Source: Bacillota bacterium (GTDB taxonomy: Bacteria > Bacillota > Bacilli > Paenibacillales > NBRC-103111). From it: a stretch of DNA of 64,000 nt. Below the pieces are notes generated by a model. It did not search any database, was not told the origin of the DNA, and saw nothing but the letters and a program-made list of their open reading frames with translations. The stretch covers positions 1 to 64,000 of the forward strand of contig JAEWGW010000040.1 of the NCBI GenBank assembly GCA_023388055.1, given 5' to 3'. A program made the translations under genes and the position numbers. Positions 17,862 to 24,399 of the stretch are shown piece after piece (the first letter of the stretch is position 1; each line of letters opens with the position of its first letter).

Positions 17862-17891
17862 ATTATAACATCATGTGTTTAGTGTTGTAAA
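17862..17891 (-). promoter_or_regulatory. SigA-type promoter of the Liv operon
   Basis: On the minus strand TTTACA (17891-17886) and a perfect TATAAT (17867-17862) are separated by 18 bp, about 35 bp before livH. No CodY-like motif was recognised nearby. Confidence 0.65.
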
Positions 17892-18111
17892 TATCTTTTT
17901 AATCCCCCTTTTGTTCCATCATTCAAAAACAAACGTCTCCCCACCGAGGACAAAAATGATTTATTGCTTCATAGATTAACACAAAAGCGGGAACTTGTGA
18001 TATAAGTTTACACGCAAAATGTGTACAGTTTTTTAACAATGGTTATTAAGCTGGTCAATTCCTAAAAGGATCCCTGATTTCCGGATTTTTCCCGGTTTAA
18101 TTCAATAAAAA
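17892..18111. other. Intergenic stretch without a recognisable gene
   Basis: AT-rich sequence upstream of the Liv promoter. The only structure noted is a short inverted repeat TACAC/GTGTA around 18012-18026. No open frame with a ribosome binding site was found. Confidence 0.5.
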
Positions 18112-18143
18112 AAAGACGGCCGGACTTTAGGTCCGCCGCCTGC
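18112..18143 (-). terminator. Terminator after the YdjO gene
   Basis: On the minus strand a GC-rich hairpin with a TAAA loop (GCGGAC / GTCCGG core) is followed by eight Ts. Confidence 0.7.
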
Positions 18144-18161
18144 GTTTATGGTTGGATCTCA

Positions 18162-18371
18162 TTATCTGCCCTTCATCTCCGGGTTGTTGTTATGGATCGG
18201 AGGAAGCTGTCTTGTGCCACTTGTCATGGGAGATTGGCATTTCCAGCACGTGGGAATAGACTCAAAGGAAAAGTTATTCCTCATCCAGCACTTACATTCC
18301 TCGTTCGAGCATACCCAAACAGCCGTTGCCTCGCAGGGAATCTCTTCCCTCCATTTATTCCGTGAATACAT
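18162..18371 (-). CDS. ydjO: YdjO-like cold-inducible zinc-ribbon protein
   Basis: A 69-residue protein with two Cys pairs (VCSNEECKCW and CWKCQSPM) forming a small zinc ribbon, as in Bacillus subtilis YdjO. AGGAGG lies seven bases before the ATG. In this group the gene commonly neighbours a cold-shock protein gene, and here it follows one on the same strand. The molecular function is unknown; cold induction is known for the family and not shown here. Confidence 0.85.
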   Translation of the reverse strand: MYSRNKWREEIPCEATAVWVCSNEECKCWMRNNFSFESIPTCWKCQSPMTSGTRQLPPIHNNNPEMKGR

Positions 18372-18487
18372 GAATATCCCTCCTGGCTTTCCGGATAATC
18401 TTTTTCGGACTAAATCGAGGTTAGCGGACTAGAGGCGCCGCCGCTTACTCTCACGGGTCAGTGTATCATATAGCGCAAAAAAATAAA

Positions 18488-18524
18488 AAGCCGCCCCCAA
18501 CCATTAAGGCTAAGGAGCAGCTAT
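18488..18524 (-). terminator. Terminator after the cold-shock gene
   Basis: Minus-strand hairpin GCTGCTCC / GGGGGCGGC, with two G-U pairs, followed by TTTTTATTTTTT. Confidence 0.75.
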
Positions 18525-18536
18525 GATCGTCAGATC

Positions 18537-18737
18537 TTACAGCTTAACAACGTTCTCGGCTTGCGGGCCGCGGTTGCCTTGAACTACGTTGAACTCAACG
18601 CGTTGGCCTTCGTCCAAAGTCTTGAAGCCTTCGCCAACGATAGCGCTGAAGTGAACGAATACATCGTTGCCGCCTTCAACTTCGATGAAACCGAAGCCCT
18701 TTTCTGCGTTGAACCATTTAACTGTACCTGTTTGCAT
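18537..18737 (-). CDS. Cold-shock protein, CspA/CspB family
   Basis: A 66-residue protein, the exact family length. RNP1 is present as KGFGFIEV and RNP2 as DVFVHFSAI; the start MQTGTVKWFNAEKGFG is canonical. It binds single-stranded RNA and DNA and acts as an RNA chaperone. GGAGG sits seven bases before the ATG; an in-frame ATG nine codons upstream would swallow this site and is rejected. The promoter lies about 140 bp upstream, so the mRNA has a long 5' leader as is usual for cold-shock genes. Confidence 0.97.
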   Translation of the reverse strand: MQTGTVKWFNAEKGFGFIEVEGGNDVFVHFSAIVGEGFKTLDEGQRVEFNVVQGNRGPQAENVVKL

Positions 18738-18874
18738 GGTATTACCTCCAAAAAGTTTGTTCAATATGGCCTACTTATTCCTAAAAATAAAAAATCCGCA
18801 TCAACGAAAAGGTTATGATTGAGATAGATAACCTTTGCCATTATGTGAATTCAGGTTTCCATATCGTTGAATTC

Positions 18875-18903
18875 ATCATACCACATTGCGGACAGCATTA
18901 CAA
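18875..18903 (-). promoter_or_regulatory. Promoter of the cold-shock gene with a long leader
   Basis: On the minus strand TTGTAA (18903-18898), a 17-bp spacer and TATGAT (18880-18875). Transcription would begin near 18868, giving a leader of about 130 nt before the start codon, in which GAATTC occurs twice in a possible hairpin. Confidence 0.6.
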
Positions 18904-18930
18904 ATATTCGGGAGAATATTTTTTGGTTAT

Positions 18931-18969
18931 AAAAAAATCCTCCGGAGGACAGTCCCCCGGAGGATTTTC
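18931..18969 (-). terminator. Terminator after the CDGSH-like mini-gene
   Basis: On the minus strand ATCCTCCGG / CCGGAGGAT form a perfect 9-bp stem followed by TTTTTTT. It ends transcription of the small gene at 19018-19095 before the cold-shock promoter. Confidence 0.85.
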
Positions 18970-19017
18970 TCTTCCTAATTAAATAAGTCCGTCCGCACTC
19001 CCGCGGGAAACCTGCCC

Positions 19018-19095
19018 TTACTTGTCTTTCTTAGCGTGGGAGCCATCACAGTTTCCAGAGCCGTTCTTCGTATTGCCGCATGCACATTTACCCAT
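19018..19095 (-). CDS. 25-residue CDGSH-like cysteine mini-protein
   Basis: A tiny frame reading MGKCACGNTKNGSGNCDGSH followed by AKKDK. It carries C-x-C, a Thr and the CDGSH box that binds a 2Fe-2S cluster in mitoNEET-type proteins (three Cys and one His ligand), but has one extra residue before CDGSH compared with the standard spacing. The evidence that it is a gene is strong for its size: GGAGGT seven bases before the ATG, a promoter upstream (19135-19163) and a perfect terminator downstream. A Fur-like box lies at 19179-19193. Cluster binding is inferred. Confidence 0.72.
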   Translation of the reverse strand: MGKCACGNTKNGSGNCDGSHAKKDK

Positions 19096-19134
19096 TAGGA
19101 GCACCTCCATCTTATTTATAATTATTTTTTTATA

Positions 19135-19193
19135 ATAATAACATCAGAACTTACTTTTGTAAAGCTGTACATTATAAGTAAGAATGATTATCA
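19135..19193 (-). promoter_or_regulatory. Promoter of the mini-gene and nearby Fur-like box
   Basis: On the minus strand TTTACA (19163-19158), a 17-bp spacer and TATTAT (19140-19135) precede the mini-gene. Fifteen bp further upstream TAAGAATGATTATCA (19179-19193, plus strand) matches the 7-1-7 Fur consensus at 13 of 15 positions. PerR or Zur boxes look similar. The box could serve either the mini-gene or the divergent foldase gene. Confidence 0.55.
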
Positions 19194-19327
19194 GTCGCAA
19201 CTACAAATTAATGTAGGTTTAAGCTTGTCTTCAGGCCGCATTCAGCTTGCCCCGCCATAATAAACTCTGCGGGCGTATTCGCCGCCTGACGGCCATTTAT
19301 TTAAATAAGAGAAGGGATGTTACGTAT

Positions 19328-20221
19328 TTGAAAAACACATCAGGAATAAGCCGCATTTGGATGGTTTCCTCCATTGTTCTGCTGGCAGCGCTTGTTATTT
19401 ATATCATTATTTATCCCCCCGGAAAAACTGAGGACGATACTGTAGCCAAGGTAAACGGAAGCCCCATCCTGAAATCACAGCTGTACAGCGCCTTGGTGAA
19501 GGCGGGCGGTACACAGACCCTCGAAACCATGATCAGCGAGGAACTGGTGAAGCAGGAAAGTGATAAGGCCAAGATTCAAGTTACGGATGCCGATCTGGAG
19601 AAGGAATTGGACCAAATCAAAAAATCCTTCTCTTCTGACGAGCAATTCGCCCAAGCTCTTGCTACCTATAATATGACTCTGGAATCACTGAAGGCGGACA
19701 TGCATACTCAAGTACAGCTGCGCAAGCTGCTTGAGCCGCAGGTGAAGATTTCGGATGAGGAGATCAAAACCTACTACGACACCAATCTGGAGTCCCTGAA
19801 AACCCCCGAGCAGGTCCGCGCTTCTCATATCCTGGTAGCTACCAAGGAAGAAGCCGAGGCTGTGCTGGCCAGCCTGAAGGGCGGGGCTGACTTCGCCACT
19901 CTCGCCAAGGAAAAATCAACCGACACTGCCTCCAAGGAAGCGGGCGGCGACCTGGACTTTTTCCCCAAGGGATTGATGGAGGAGCCTTTTGAAACAGCAG
20001 CCTTCGCCCTTAAGACCGGAGAGTTAAGCAGCGTTGTGGAAACCAGCCACGGGTTCCATGTTATTAAGGCAACTGGCCACAAGGATGCTGCAACGCCTAC
20101 ATTGGAGGAGAAGAAGGAGGAAATCCGCCAAACCCTTTCCGACCAGCAAATTTCTACCCTGTCCCAAAGCTGGCTTCAGGAGAAACGTTCGGCGGCCAGT
20201 GTGGAAACCTTCCTGCAATAG
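19328..20221 (+). CDS. Membrane-anchored parvulin-type peptidyl-prolyl isomerase (PrsA-like)
   Basis: A 298-residue protein from a TTG start at 19328 (GAAGGG about ten bases upstream). One N-terminal membrane helix (about 10-30, no lipobox Cys) is followed by a SurA/PrsA-like chaperone part and a parvulin domain (RASHILVATKEEAEAVL to HGFHVIKATG, about 165-255) with the conserved final His-Gly-Phe-His. It should help fold secreted proteins on the outer face of the membrane. Unlike B. subtilis PrsA it is held by a helix and not by lipid. A two-hairpin repeat lies just after its stop. Confidence 0.88.
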   Translation: MKNTSGISRIWMVSSIVLLAALVIYIIIYPPGKTEDDTVAKVNGSPILKSQLYSALVKAGGTQTLETMISEELVKQESDKAKIQVTDADLEKELDQIKKSFSSDEQFAQALATYNMTLESLKADMHTQVQLRKLLEPQVKISDEEIKTYYDTNLESLKTPEQVRASHILVATKEEAEAVLASLKGGADFATLAKEKSTDTASKEAGGDLDFFPKGLMEEPFETAAFALKTGELSSVVETSHGFHVIKATGHKDAATPTLEEKKEEIRQTLSDQQISTLSQSWLQEKRSAASVETFLQ

Positions 20222-20273
20222 CCACTCATGCTGCGGTTCCCGCTGCATCGAAGACCGATGAAATGGTAGTGTA

Positions 20274-20354
20274 GGCCCTCAAACCGGCTTTGCCGATTTC
20301 GAGGCTTCCATAACACATCCAGCCTGCGGCAGGGACCCTGTTATTTCAGAATAG
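20274..20354 (+). repeat. Two-hairpin dispersed element, copy B
   Basis: Lies between the foldase and the flavoprotein gene, sense to both. It shares with copy A (9897-9980, minus) the block TTCGAGGCTTCCATAACA and a similar 3' half. Hairpin 1 pairs CCTCAAACCGGC with GCCGATTTCGAGG, hairpin 2 ATAACA with TGTTAT. Stem bases differ from copy A while pairing is largely kept, which argues for a selected fold. Confidence 0.75.
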
Positions 20355-20471
20355 CGGGTTTTCTGAACTGCCTTCCCCGAATGCCCGGTTTATTATGCTT
20401 TTCTTCTCAGGTTTGTTACAATATAGAGGAACTTACTTGTAAACCTGACTGGGGAAAGGACGGAAATATTC

Positions 20472-21035
20472 ATGTATGATGTAGCGATTATCGGAGCAGG
20501 ACCCACCGGCGCAAGCGCCGCGCTGTTTGCAGCTAAGGCGGGCAAAAAAACATTGGTGATCGACGCCAACCAAAGCATTACCAAACGGGCGTGGATTGAA
20601 AATCATTACGGCGTAAATGAAATTACCGGTCCGGATCTGGTGGAGAACGGCAAAAAGCAGGCCGCCAAATTCGGTGCGGAAATCATTACCGCCAAGGCTG
20701 TAAAAATTACCGCTGACGGTGAAACGCTGACGGTTGAAACGGATTCGGAGTCCTATCAAGCGGCCAAGGTAATTGTTGCCACCGGACTGGCTACCGATCT
20801 GGCGGAAGCGTCCGGCATCGGCACCAAGCCGGGCACCGAGCCGCGGGTGAAAACCGTTGTGGCTACCGATGCCACCGGTCAAACCAATGTGCCGGGCGTA
20901 TACGCCGCTGGCGCTGCTGCAGGAACCAGCCTGCACACCATTGTTACCGCTGGCGACGGAGCACGGGTGGCCATTGAGGTGCTGAGCGTCCTGAACGGCG
21001 AGCGTTATGTGGATCATGATGTGCTGAAGGCATAA
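20472..21035 (+). CDS. Minimal thioredoxin-reductase-like FAD-binding protein
   Basis: A 187-residue protein with the FAD-binding GAGPTG Rossmann motif at 8-13 and the closing TNVPGVYAAG...GARVA motif of thioredoxin reductases near 138-165. The NADPH-binding domain and the CxxC redox pair of full-length enzymes (about 310 residues) are absent, so the middle of the family fold has been removed cleanly, with no frameshift. It may be a flavin-binding partner or an oxidoreductase using another electron donor. A strong terminator follows at 21056. Confidence 0.8.
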   Translation: MYDVAIIGAGPTGASAALFAAKAGKKTLVIDANQSITKRAWIENHYGVNEITGPDLVENGKKQAAKFGAEIITAKAVKITADGETLTVETDSESYQAAKVIVATGLATDLAEASGIGTKPGTEPRVKTVVATDATGQTNVPGVYAAGAAAGTSLHTIVTAGDGARVAIEVLSVLNGERYVDHDVLKA

Positions 21036-21055
21036 GCGACGATTAGCGAAAAGGA

Positions 21056-21091
21056 AAGCCGGTTCCCCGGATGACGGGGGCCGGCTTTTTT
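21056..21091 (+). terminator. Terminator after the flavoprotein gene
   Basis: AAGCCGG...CCCCG and CGGGG...CCGGCTT form a strong stem followed by TTTTTT. Confidence 0.9.
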
Positions 21092-21185
21092 GGCGTGTGG
21101 ATGGGCGGAAACGGTCAGGATGGCGGATTGGCGGATTGGCGGGTGGAAGAACGCTATAAAGTCCAGGCCATATCTGAACAGACTC

Positions 21186-21369
21186 ATCCTGCAAAAGTGC
21201 AGCTATTTTGCTGGAATTCCGCCTTCCCCTGTCCCCAAATGCAAAAGTGCAGCTATTTTCCGCCGCGAGGTACATCTTGCTCCCATCAGACGAAATTAAC
21301 TGCACTTTTGCAGGATAGACCGTTAAAACCAAGGTTTGTTTACTAAATAAATGCACTTTTGCATTTGGG
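21186..21369. repeat. Four-unit inverted repeat array (quartet), TGCAAAAGTGCA type, locus 1
   Basis: TGCAAAAGTGCA occurs at 21190-21201 and 21240-21251, and inverted (TGCACTTTTGCA) at 21301-21312 and 21352-21363. Spacing is 50, 61 and 51 bp. Extended matches pair copy 1 with copy 3 (17 bp, ATCCTGCAAAAGTGCAG) and copy 2 with copy 4 (18 bp, CCCAAATGCAAAAGTGCA), an interleaved arrangement. Together with the terminator it fills the gap between the flavoprotein gene and gldA. The same core and geometry recur at 38359-38533. Confidence 0.8.
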
Positions 21370-21409
21370 ATAAGGGTGCGAGTAACGTGCTCCCCCTCCA
21401 GAGCGAGGG

Positions 21410-22507
21410 TTAGCCGCCGCGGGACAGCGCCGCCCGGCCCAGCCGGTCCGCCTCCCGCAGAGCTGCCAGGACGTCGCCGGGGGTTACGGGGAACGGCATG
21501 TTCCCCATGGGATTGTCCGGCAAGCAGGCAGCTTGGGCGGCCTGCCATAACCGGCTGTCCTCTGCTTCGCCCAGCCCGATCTGGGCCAGGGTTACCGGCA
21601 GCCCCAGGCCGGTGGAGAATTCCAGCACGGCCTCCACCTCCCCGGCCGGCGCCTGCTCCAGCACCAGCTGCACCAGGGTGCAGAAGGCTACGATCTCCCC
21701 ATGGAGATAAGTACGTGTCTCCGGCAGAAGAGTCAGGCCGTTATTCACCGCATGGGCAGCAGCCAAGCCGCCGTTCTCGAAGCCCAGGCCGCTCAGCAGC
21801 AGCACCGCCTCTACCACCCGCTCCAGCGCCTCCCCGGCGCGGTCTGTGGAACAGGCGGCCTTGGCTGCAGCGGCGTCCGCCAGCAGCACCTCGTAGCAGC
21901 GCCGGGCGATGGCTTCGCCCGCCTGGCTTACACCGGAGCCGCCCGCTGCCCGGCTGTTGGCTCTGGCCTCGAACCAGGTGGACAGGCCATCCCCCATGCC
22001 GGCCACCAGGAAACGGACGGGCGCCCGGGCGATAATGCCCGTATCCACCAGCACCACCTCCGGCGGCTTGGCCAGGGTGATGTACCGGGAAAGCTCACCC
22101 GTATCCCGGTACACCACGGAAACCGCGCTGCACGGTGCATCCGTTGAAGCAATGGTGGGCACGATGATAACAGGCAGACCCAGCTCGTGAGCCACAGCCT
22201 TGGCCGTATCCAATGCGCTGCCGCCGCCTAGGCCTACCACAGCCGTACAGGCCTCCTGGGCACAAAGCTCGGCCAGCCAGCTGATTTCACCCTCCGTGCA
22301 ACGCCCGGAGAAATCTCCATTCACAAGCGGAAACGGCTCCGCCCGCAGGGCCTCCTCCAGCAGATGGCTGACCCGCTGGCGGTCGTCCTTGCCGGCCACC
22401 AGAAATATCTTGCCCTCTCCGGCCACCCGGCGGACATACCCGCCCAGCTCCAGCAGGCGGTTGTCCCCTTGGGTATAGATCGCCGGGGAAATAAAGCTGC
22501 GTTTCAT
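21410..22507 (-). CDS. gldA: Glycerol dehydrogenase (iron/zinc alcohol dehydrogenase family)
   Basis: A 365-residue GldA-type enzyme oxidising glycerol to dihydroxyacetone with NAD. Key motifs: GGGSALDTAKAVAH for the cofactor, PTIASTDAPCSA, and the metal ligands in GDGLSTWFEARA (Asp), AAAHAVNNGL (His) and LHGEIVAF (His). GGAGGG lies before the ATG at 22507; the longer frame is ignored. It stands alone between a repeat array and yfcE. The more distant glycerol-1-phosphate dehydrogenases of this superfamily are a less likely alternative. Confidence 0.9.
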   Translation of the reverse strand: MKRSFISPAIYTQGDNRLLELGGYVRRVAGEGKIFLVAGKDDRQRVSHLLEEALRAEPFPLVNGDFSGRCTEGEISWLAELCAQEACTAVVGLGGGSALDTAKAVAHELGLPVIIVPTIASTDAPCSAVSVVYRDTGELSRYITLAKPPEVVLVDTGIIARAPVRFLVAGMGDGLSTWFEARANSRAAGGSGVSQAGEAIARRCYEVLLADAAAAKAACSTDRAGEALERVVEAVLLLSGLGFENGGLAAAHAVNNGLTLLPETRTYLHGEIVAFCTLVQLVLEQAPAGEVEAVLEFSTGLGLPVTLAQIGLGEAEDSRLWQAAQAACLPDNPMGNMPFPVTPGDVLAALREADRLGRAALSRGG

Positions 22508-22598
22508 CCAAATCCCTCCTTTGCCATAAGCCAGCCAGTCAGCCTGTCCGTCCCTTCCCAGGAATGGCACTTACCCGGCCGACTCCAAGCTAAGCAGC

Positions 22599-23162
22599 TC
22601 AGCCTGCTGCGGAGCCGTTGAACCGGATGCTTTTCAGCACCTGGCTGCCGTCCAACGTCTTCACTTCAAATAACGACCCTTCCAGCACCCCATACGAGGC
22701 CGGGAAATTTTCCTTGGGCAGGGTAATGGAGCCCGGATTGAGCAGATAGATGCCGCCGCGCTCATCTGCAACCGGTACATGGGTATGGCCCTGAATGAAC
22801 ACATCCCCCTGAGACAACGCCGGCAGCTGGTCCATATTGTGATGATGTCCGTGAGTAACAAAAATCCGCCTGCCCTCGTGGAACAAAATCACATACTCCG
22901 CCAGAATGGGGAACTCCACCAGCATCTGGTCCACCTCACTGTCGCAATTGCCGCGGACCGTCACGATTTTGTCCTTTACACTGTTCAGCCGCGCCGCCAC
23001 TTCCTTGGGATCATAATCCTCCGGCAGCGGATTGCGGGGGCCATGATACATGAGATCCCCCAGGCTGACCAGATAATCCGCCCCCTCCCGCTCAAACGCC
23101 GCAAGCGCCCGGTTCAGGCAGGAGATGGAGCCATGAATATCCGACAGAAAAAACAGCTTCAT
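22599..23162 (-). CDS. yfcE: YfcE-type metallophosphodiesterase
   Basis: A 187-residue calcineurin-like phosphoesterase with the complete metal-binding series DIHG (8-11), GDLMYHG, GNCD, THGHHHNMD and GHTHVP. E. coli YfcE hydrolyses phosphodiesters; the in vivo substrate is unclear. The start at 23162 gives the canonical MKLFFLSDIHGS N-terminus. Confidence 0.9.
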   Translation of the reverse strand: MKLFFLSDIHGSISCLNRALAAFEREGADYLVSLGDLMYHGPRNPLPEDYDPKEVAARLNSVKDKIVTVRGNCDSEVDQMLVEFPILAEYVILFHEGRRIFVTHGHHHNMDQLPALSQGDVFIQGHTHVPVADERGGIYLLNPGSITLPKENFPASYGVLEGSLFEVKTLDGSQVLKSIRFNGSAAG

Positions 23163-23251
23163 GCTTATTCGCCTCGCTTTCTCGATCATACATATGGATA
23201 ACTATACCAGATTTTCACGCCAGAAATCAGCCGCTCCAACCAAAAATCAAA

Positions 23252-23302
23252 TTGACACATCCGCAGCCCGCCGTTATAATGATTGTATACAATTTAATTT
23301 TA
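23252..23302 (+). promoter_or_regulatory. Promoter and OhrR-type operator of the ohrR operon
   Basis: TTGACA (23252-23257), 17-bp spacer and TATAAT (23275-23280) form a consensus SigA promoter. Immediately downstream TACAATTTAATTTTA (23288-23302) closely matches the OhrR operator (TACAATT-AATTGTA) and would overlap the transcription start, so the repressor probably controls its own operon. Confidence 0.8.
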
Positions 23303-23345
23303 TATCAACTAGATACAAATAAAAAGAAGGAGGACCTGCACCACC

Positions 23346-23816
23346 ATGGAATCGCAGTCGTATATGGATTTGGATAAACAGCTTTGCTTTGCGTTGTACG
23401 CTTGCTCCAAGGAAATCACCAAGATGTACCGTCCCCTTCTTGCCCCGCTGGGACTCACCTATACCCAGTACATCACCCTGTTGGCCATCTGGAAGGAAGG
23501 CAGGATGAAGGTTAAGGATTTGGGCGAGGTGCTCTACCTGGATTCGGGCACTCTGACCCCCCTTCTGAAGAAGCTGGAGGCCAGTGGTTTCGTGAAACGG
23601 ATTCGGGACTCCCAGGACGAACGCAATGTCTGGATCGAAGTCACGGAGGAAGGGCACAAGCTCCGGGAGCAAGCTGCGCATATCCCGCAAACCGCCTTTT
23701 GCCGCAGCGGTATGACTCCGGAGGAGGCCATTTCCCTGCACCGCCAATTAAAGGAGCTGCTTGCCCGGCTGGACAGCTACGCTCCATTTCAATTTCCGCA
23801 TACCGAGCTTGAATAA
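23346..23816 (+). CDS. ohrR: Organic-hydroperoxide sensor, MarR family OhrR
   Basis: A 156-residue winged-helix repressor. The reactive Cys14 lies in QLCFALYACSKE, aligned with Cys15 of B. subtilis OhrR; the recognition helix region LYLDSGTLTPLLKKLE is nearly identical to OhrR. Extra Cys20 and Cys119 may allow an intramolecular disulfide as in two-Cys OhrR proteins. Oxidation by organic peroxides should release it from the operator at 23288. The glutathione peroxidase gene starts 25 bp after its stop. Confidence 0.92.
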   Translation: MESQSYMDLDKQLCFALYACSKEITKMYRPLLAPLGLTYTQYITLLAIWKEGRMKVKDLGEVLYLDSGTLTPLLKKLEASGFVKRIRDSQDERNVWIEVTEEGHKLREQAAHIPQTAFCRSGMTPEEAISLHRQLKELLARLDSYAPFQFPHTELE

Positions 23817-23841
23817 TCCACTCTATCAAGGAGGCAATATA

Positions 23842-24336
23842 ATGTCCGTTCATGATTTTTCTGTCAAAAACATCCGTGGCGAAGAGGTCTCCCTGTCCCA
23901 ATACGCCGGCAAGCTGATGCTTATTGTTAACACCGCCAGCAAGTGCGGACTCACTCCCCAATATGACGGCCTGCAAAAGCTCTACGAGCAATACGGGCCG
24001 GAAAAGCTGATGATCCTGGGTTTCCCCTGCAACCAGTTCAACCATCAGGAGCCGGGCAGTGAGGATGAGATTGCCTCCTTCTGCAAGCTGAATCACGGTG
24101 TGACCTTCCCCCTGTTCGCCAAAATCGACGTGAACGGCGACAATGCCGATCCCCTCTACAAATATTTGACCAAGGAAGCTCCGGGACTCCTGGGTATCAA
24201 AGCGATCAAGTGGAACTTCACCAAATTCCTCGTGGACGGAAACGGCAAGGTGCTGAAGCGCTTCGCCCCTACCGATTCTCCTGAGGATATCGGCAAGCAT
24301 ATCGAGAAGCTGCTGGCCTCCGGCGCACATGCCTAA
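23842..24336 (+). CDS. Thioredoxin-type glutathione peroxidase
   Basis: A 164-residue peroxidase. The family motifs are NTASKCGLT with peroxidatic Cys35, LGFPCNQF with Cys63, and KWNFTKFLVD with the active-site Trp-Asn. Cys81 (SFCKLN) matches the resolving Cys of enzymes that use thioredoxin. AAGGAGG stands seven bases before the ATG. Co-transcription with ohrR makes it the detoxifying output of the peroxide sensor, where an Ohr peroxidase is more usual. Confidence 0.93.
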   Translation: MSVHDFSVKNIRGEEVSLSQYAGKLMLIVNTASKCGLTPQYDGLQKLYEQYGPEKLMILGFPCNQFNHQEPGSEDEIASFCKLNHGVTFPLFAKIDVNGDNADPLYKYLTKEAPGLLGIKAIKWNFTKFLVDGNGKVLKRFAPTDSPEDIGKHIEKLLASGAHA

Positions 24337-24350
24337 GCGCATTTACAAAG

Positions 24351-24391
24351 AAGACCCTCCACCTGCCTTCCGGCGGATGGGGGGTCTTTTT
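24351..24391. terminator. Bidirectional terminator between peroxidase and aminopeptidase genes
   Basis: GACCCTCC...GGGGGGTC forms a stem with TTTTT on the plus strand and a shorter T-rich tract on the minus strand, serving the two convergent genes. Confidence 0.85.
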
Positions 24392-24399
24392 ATGATCGG

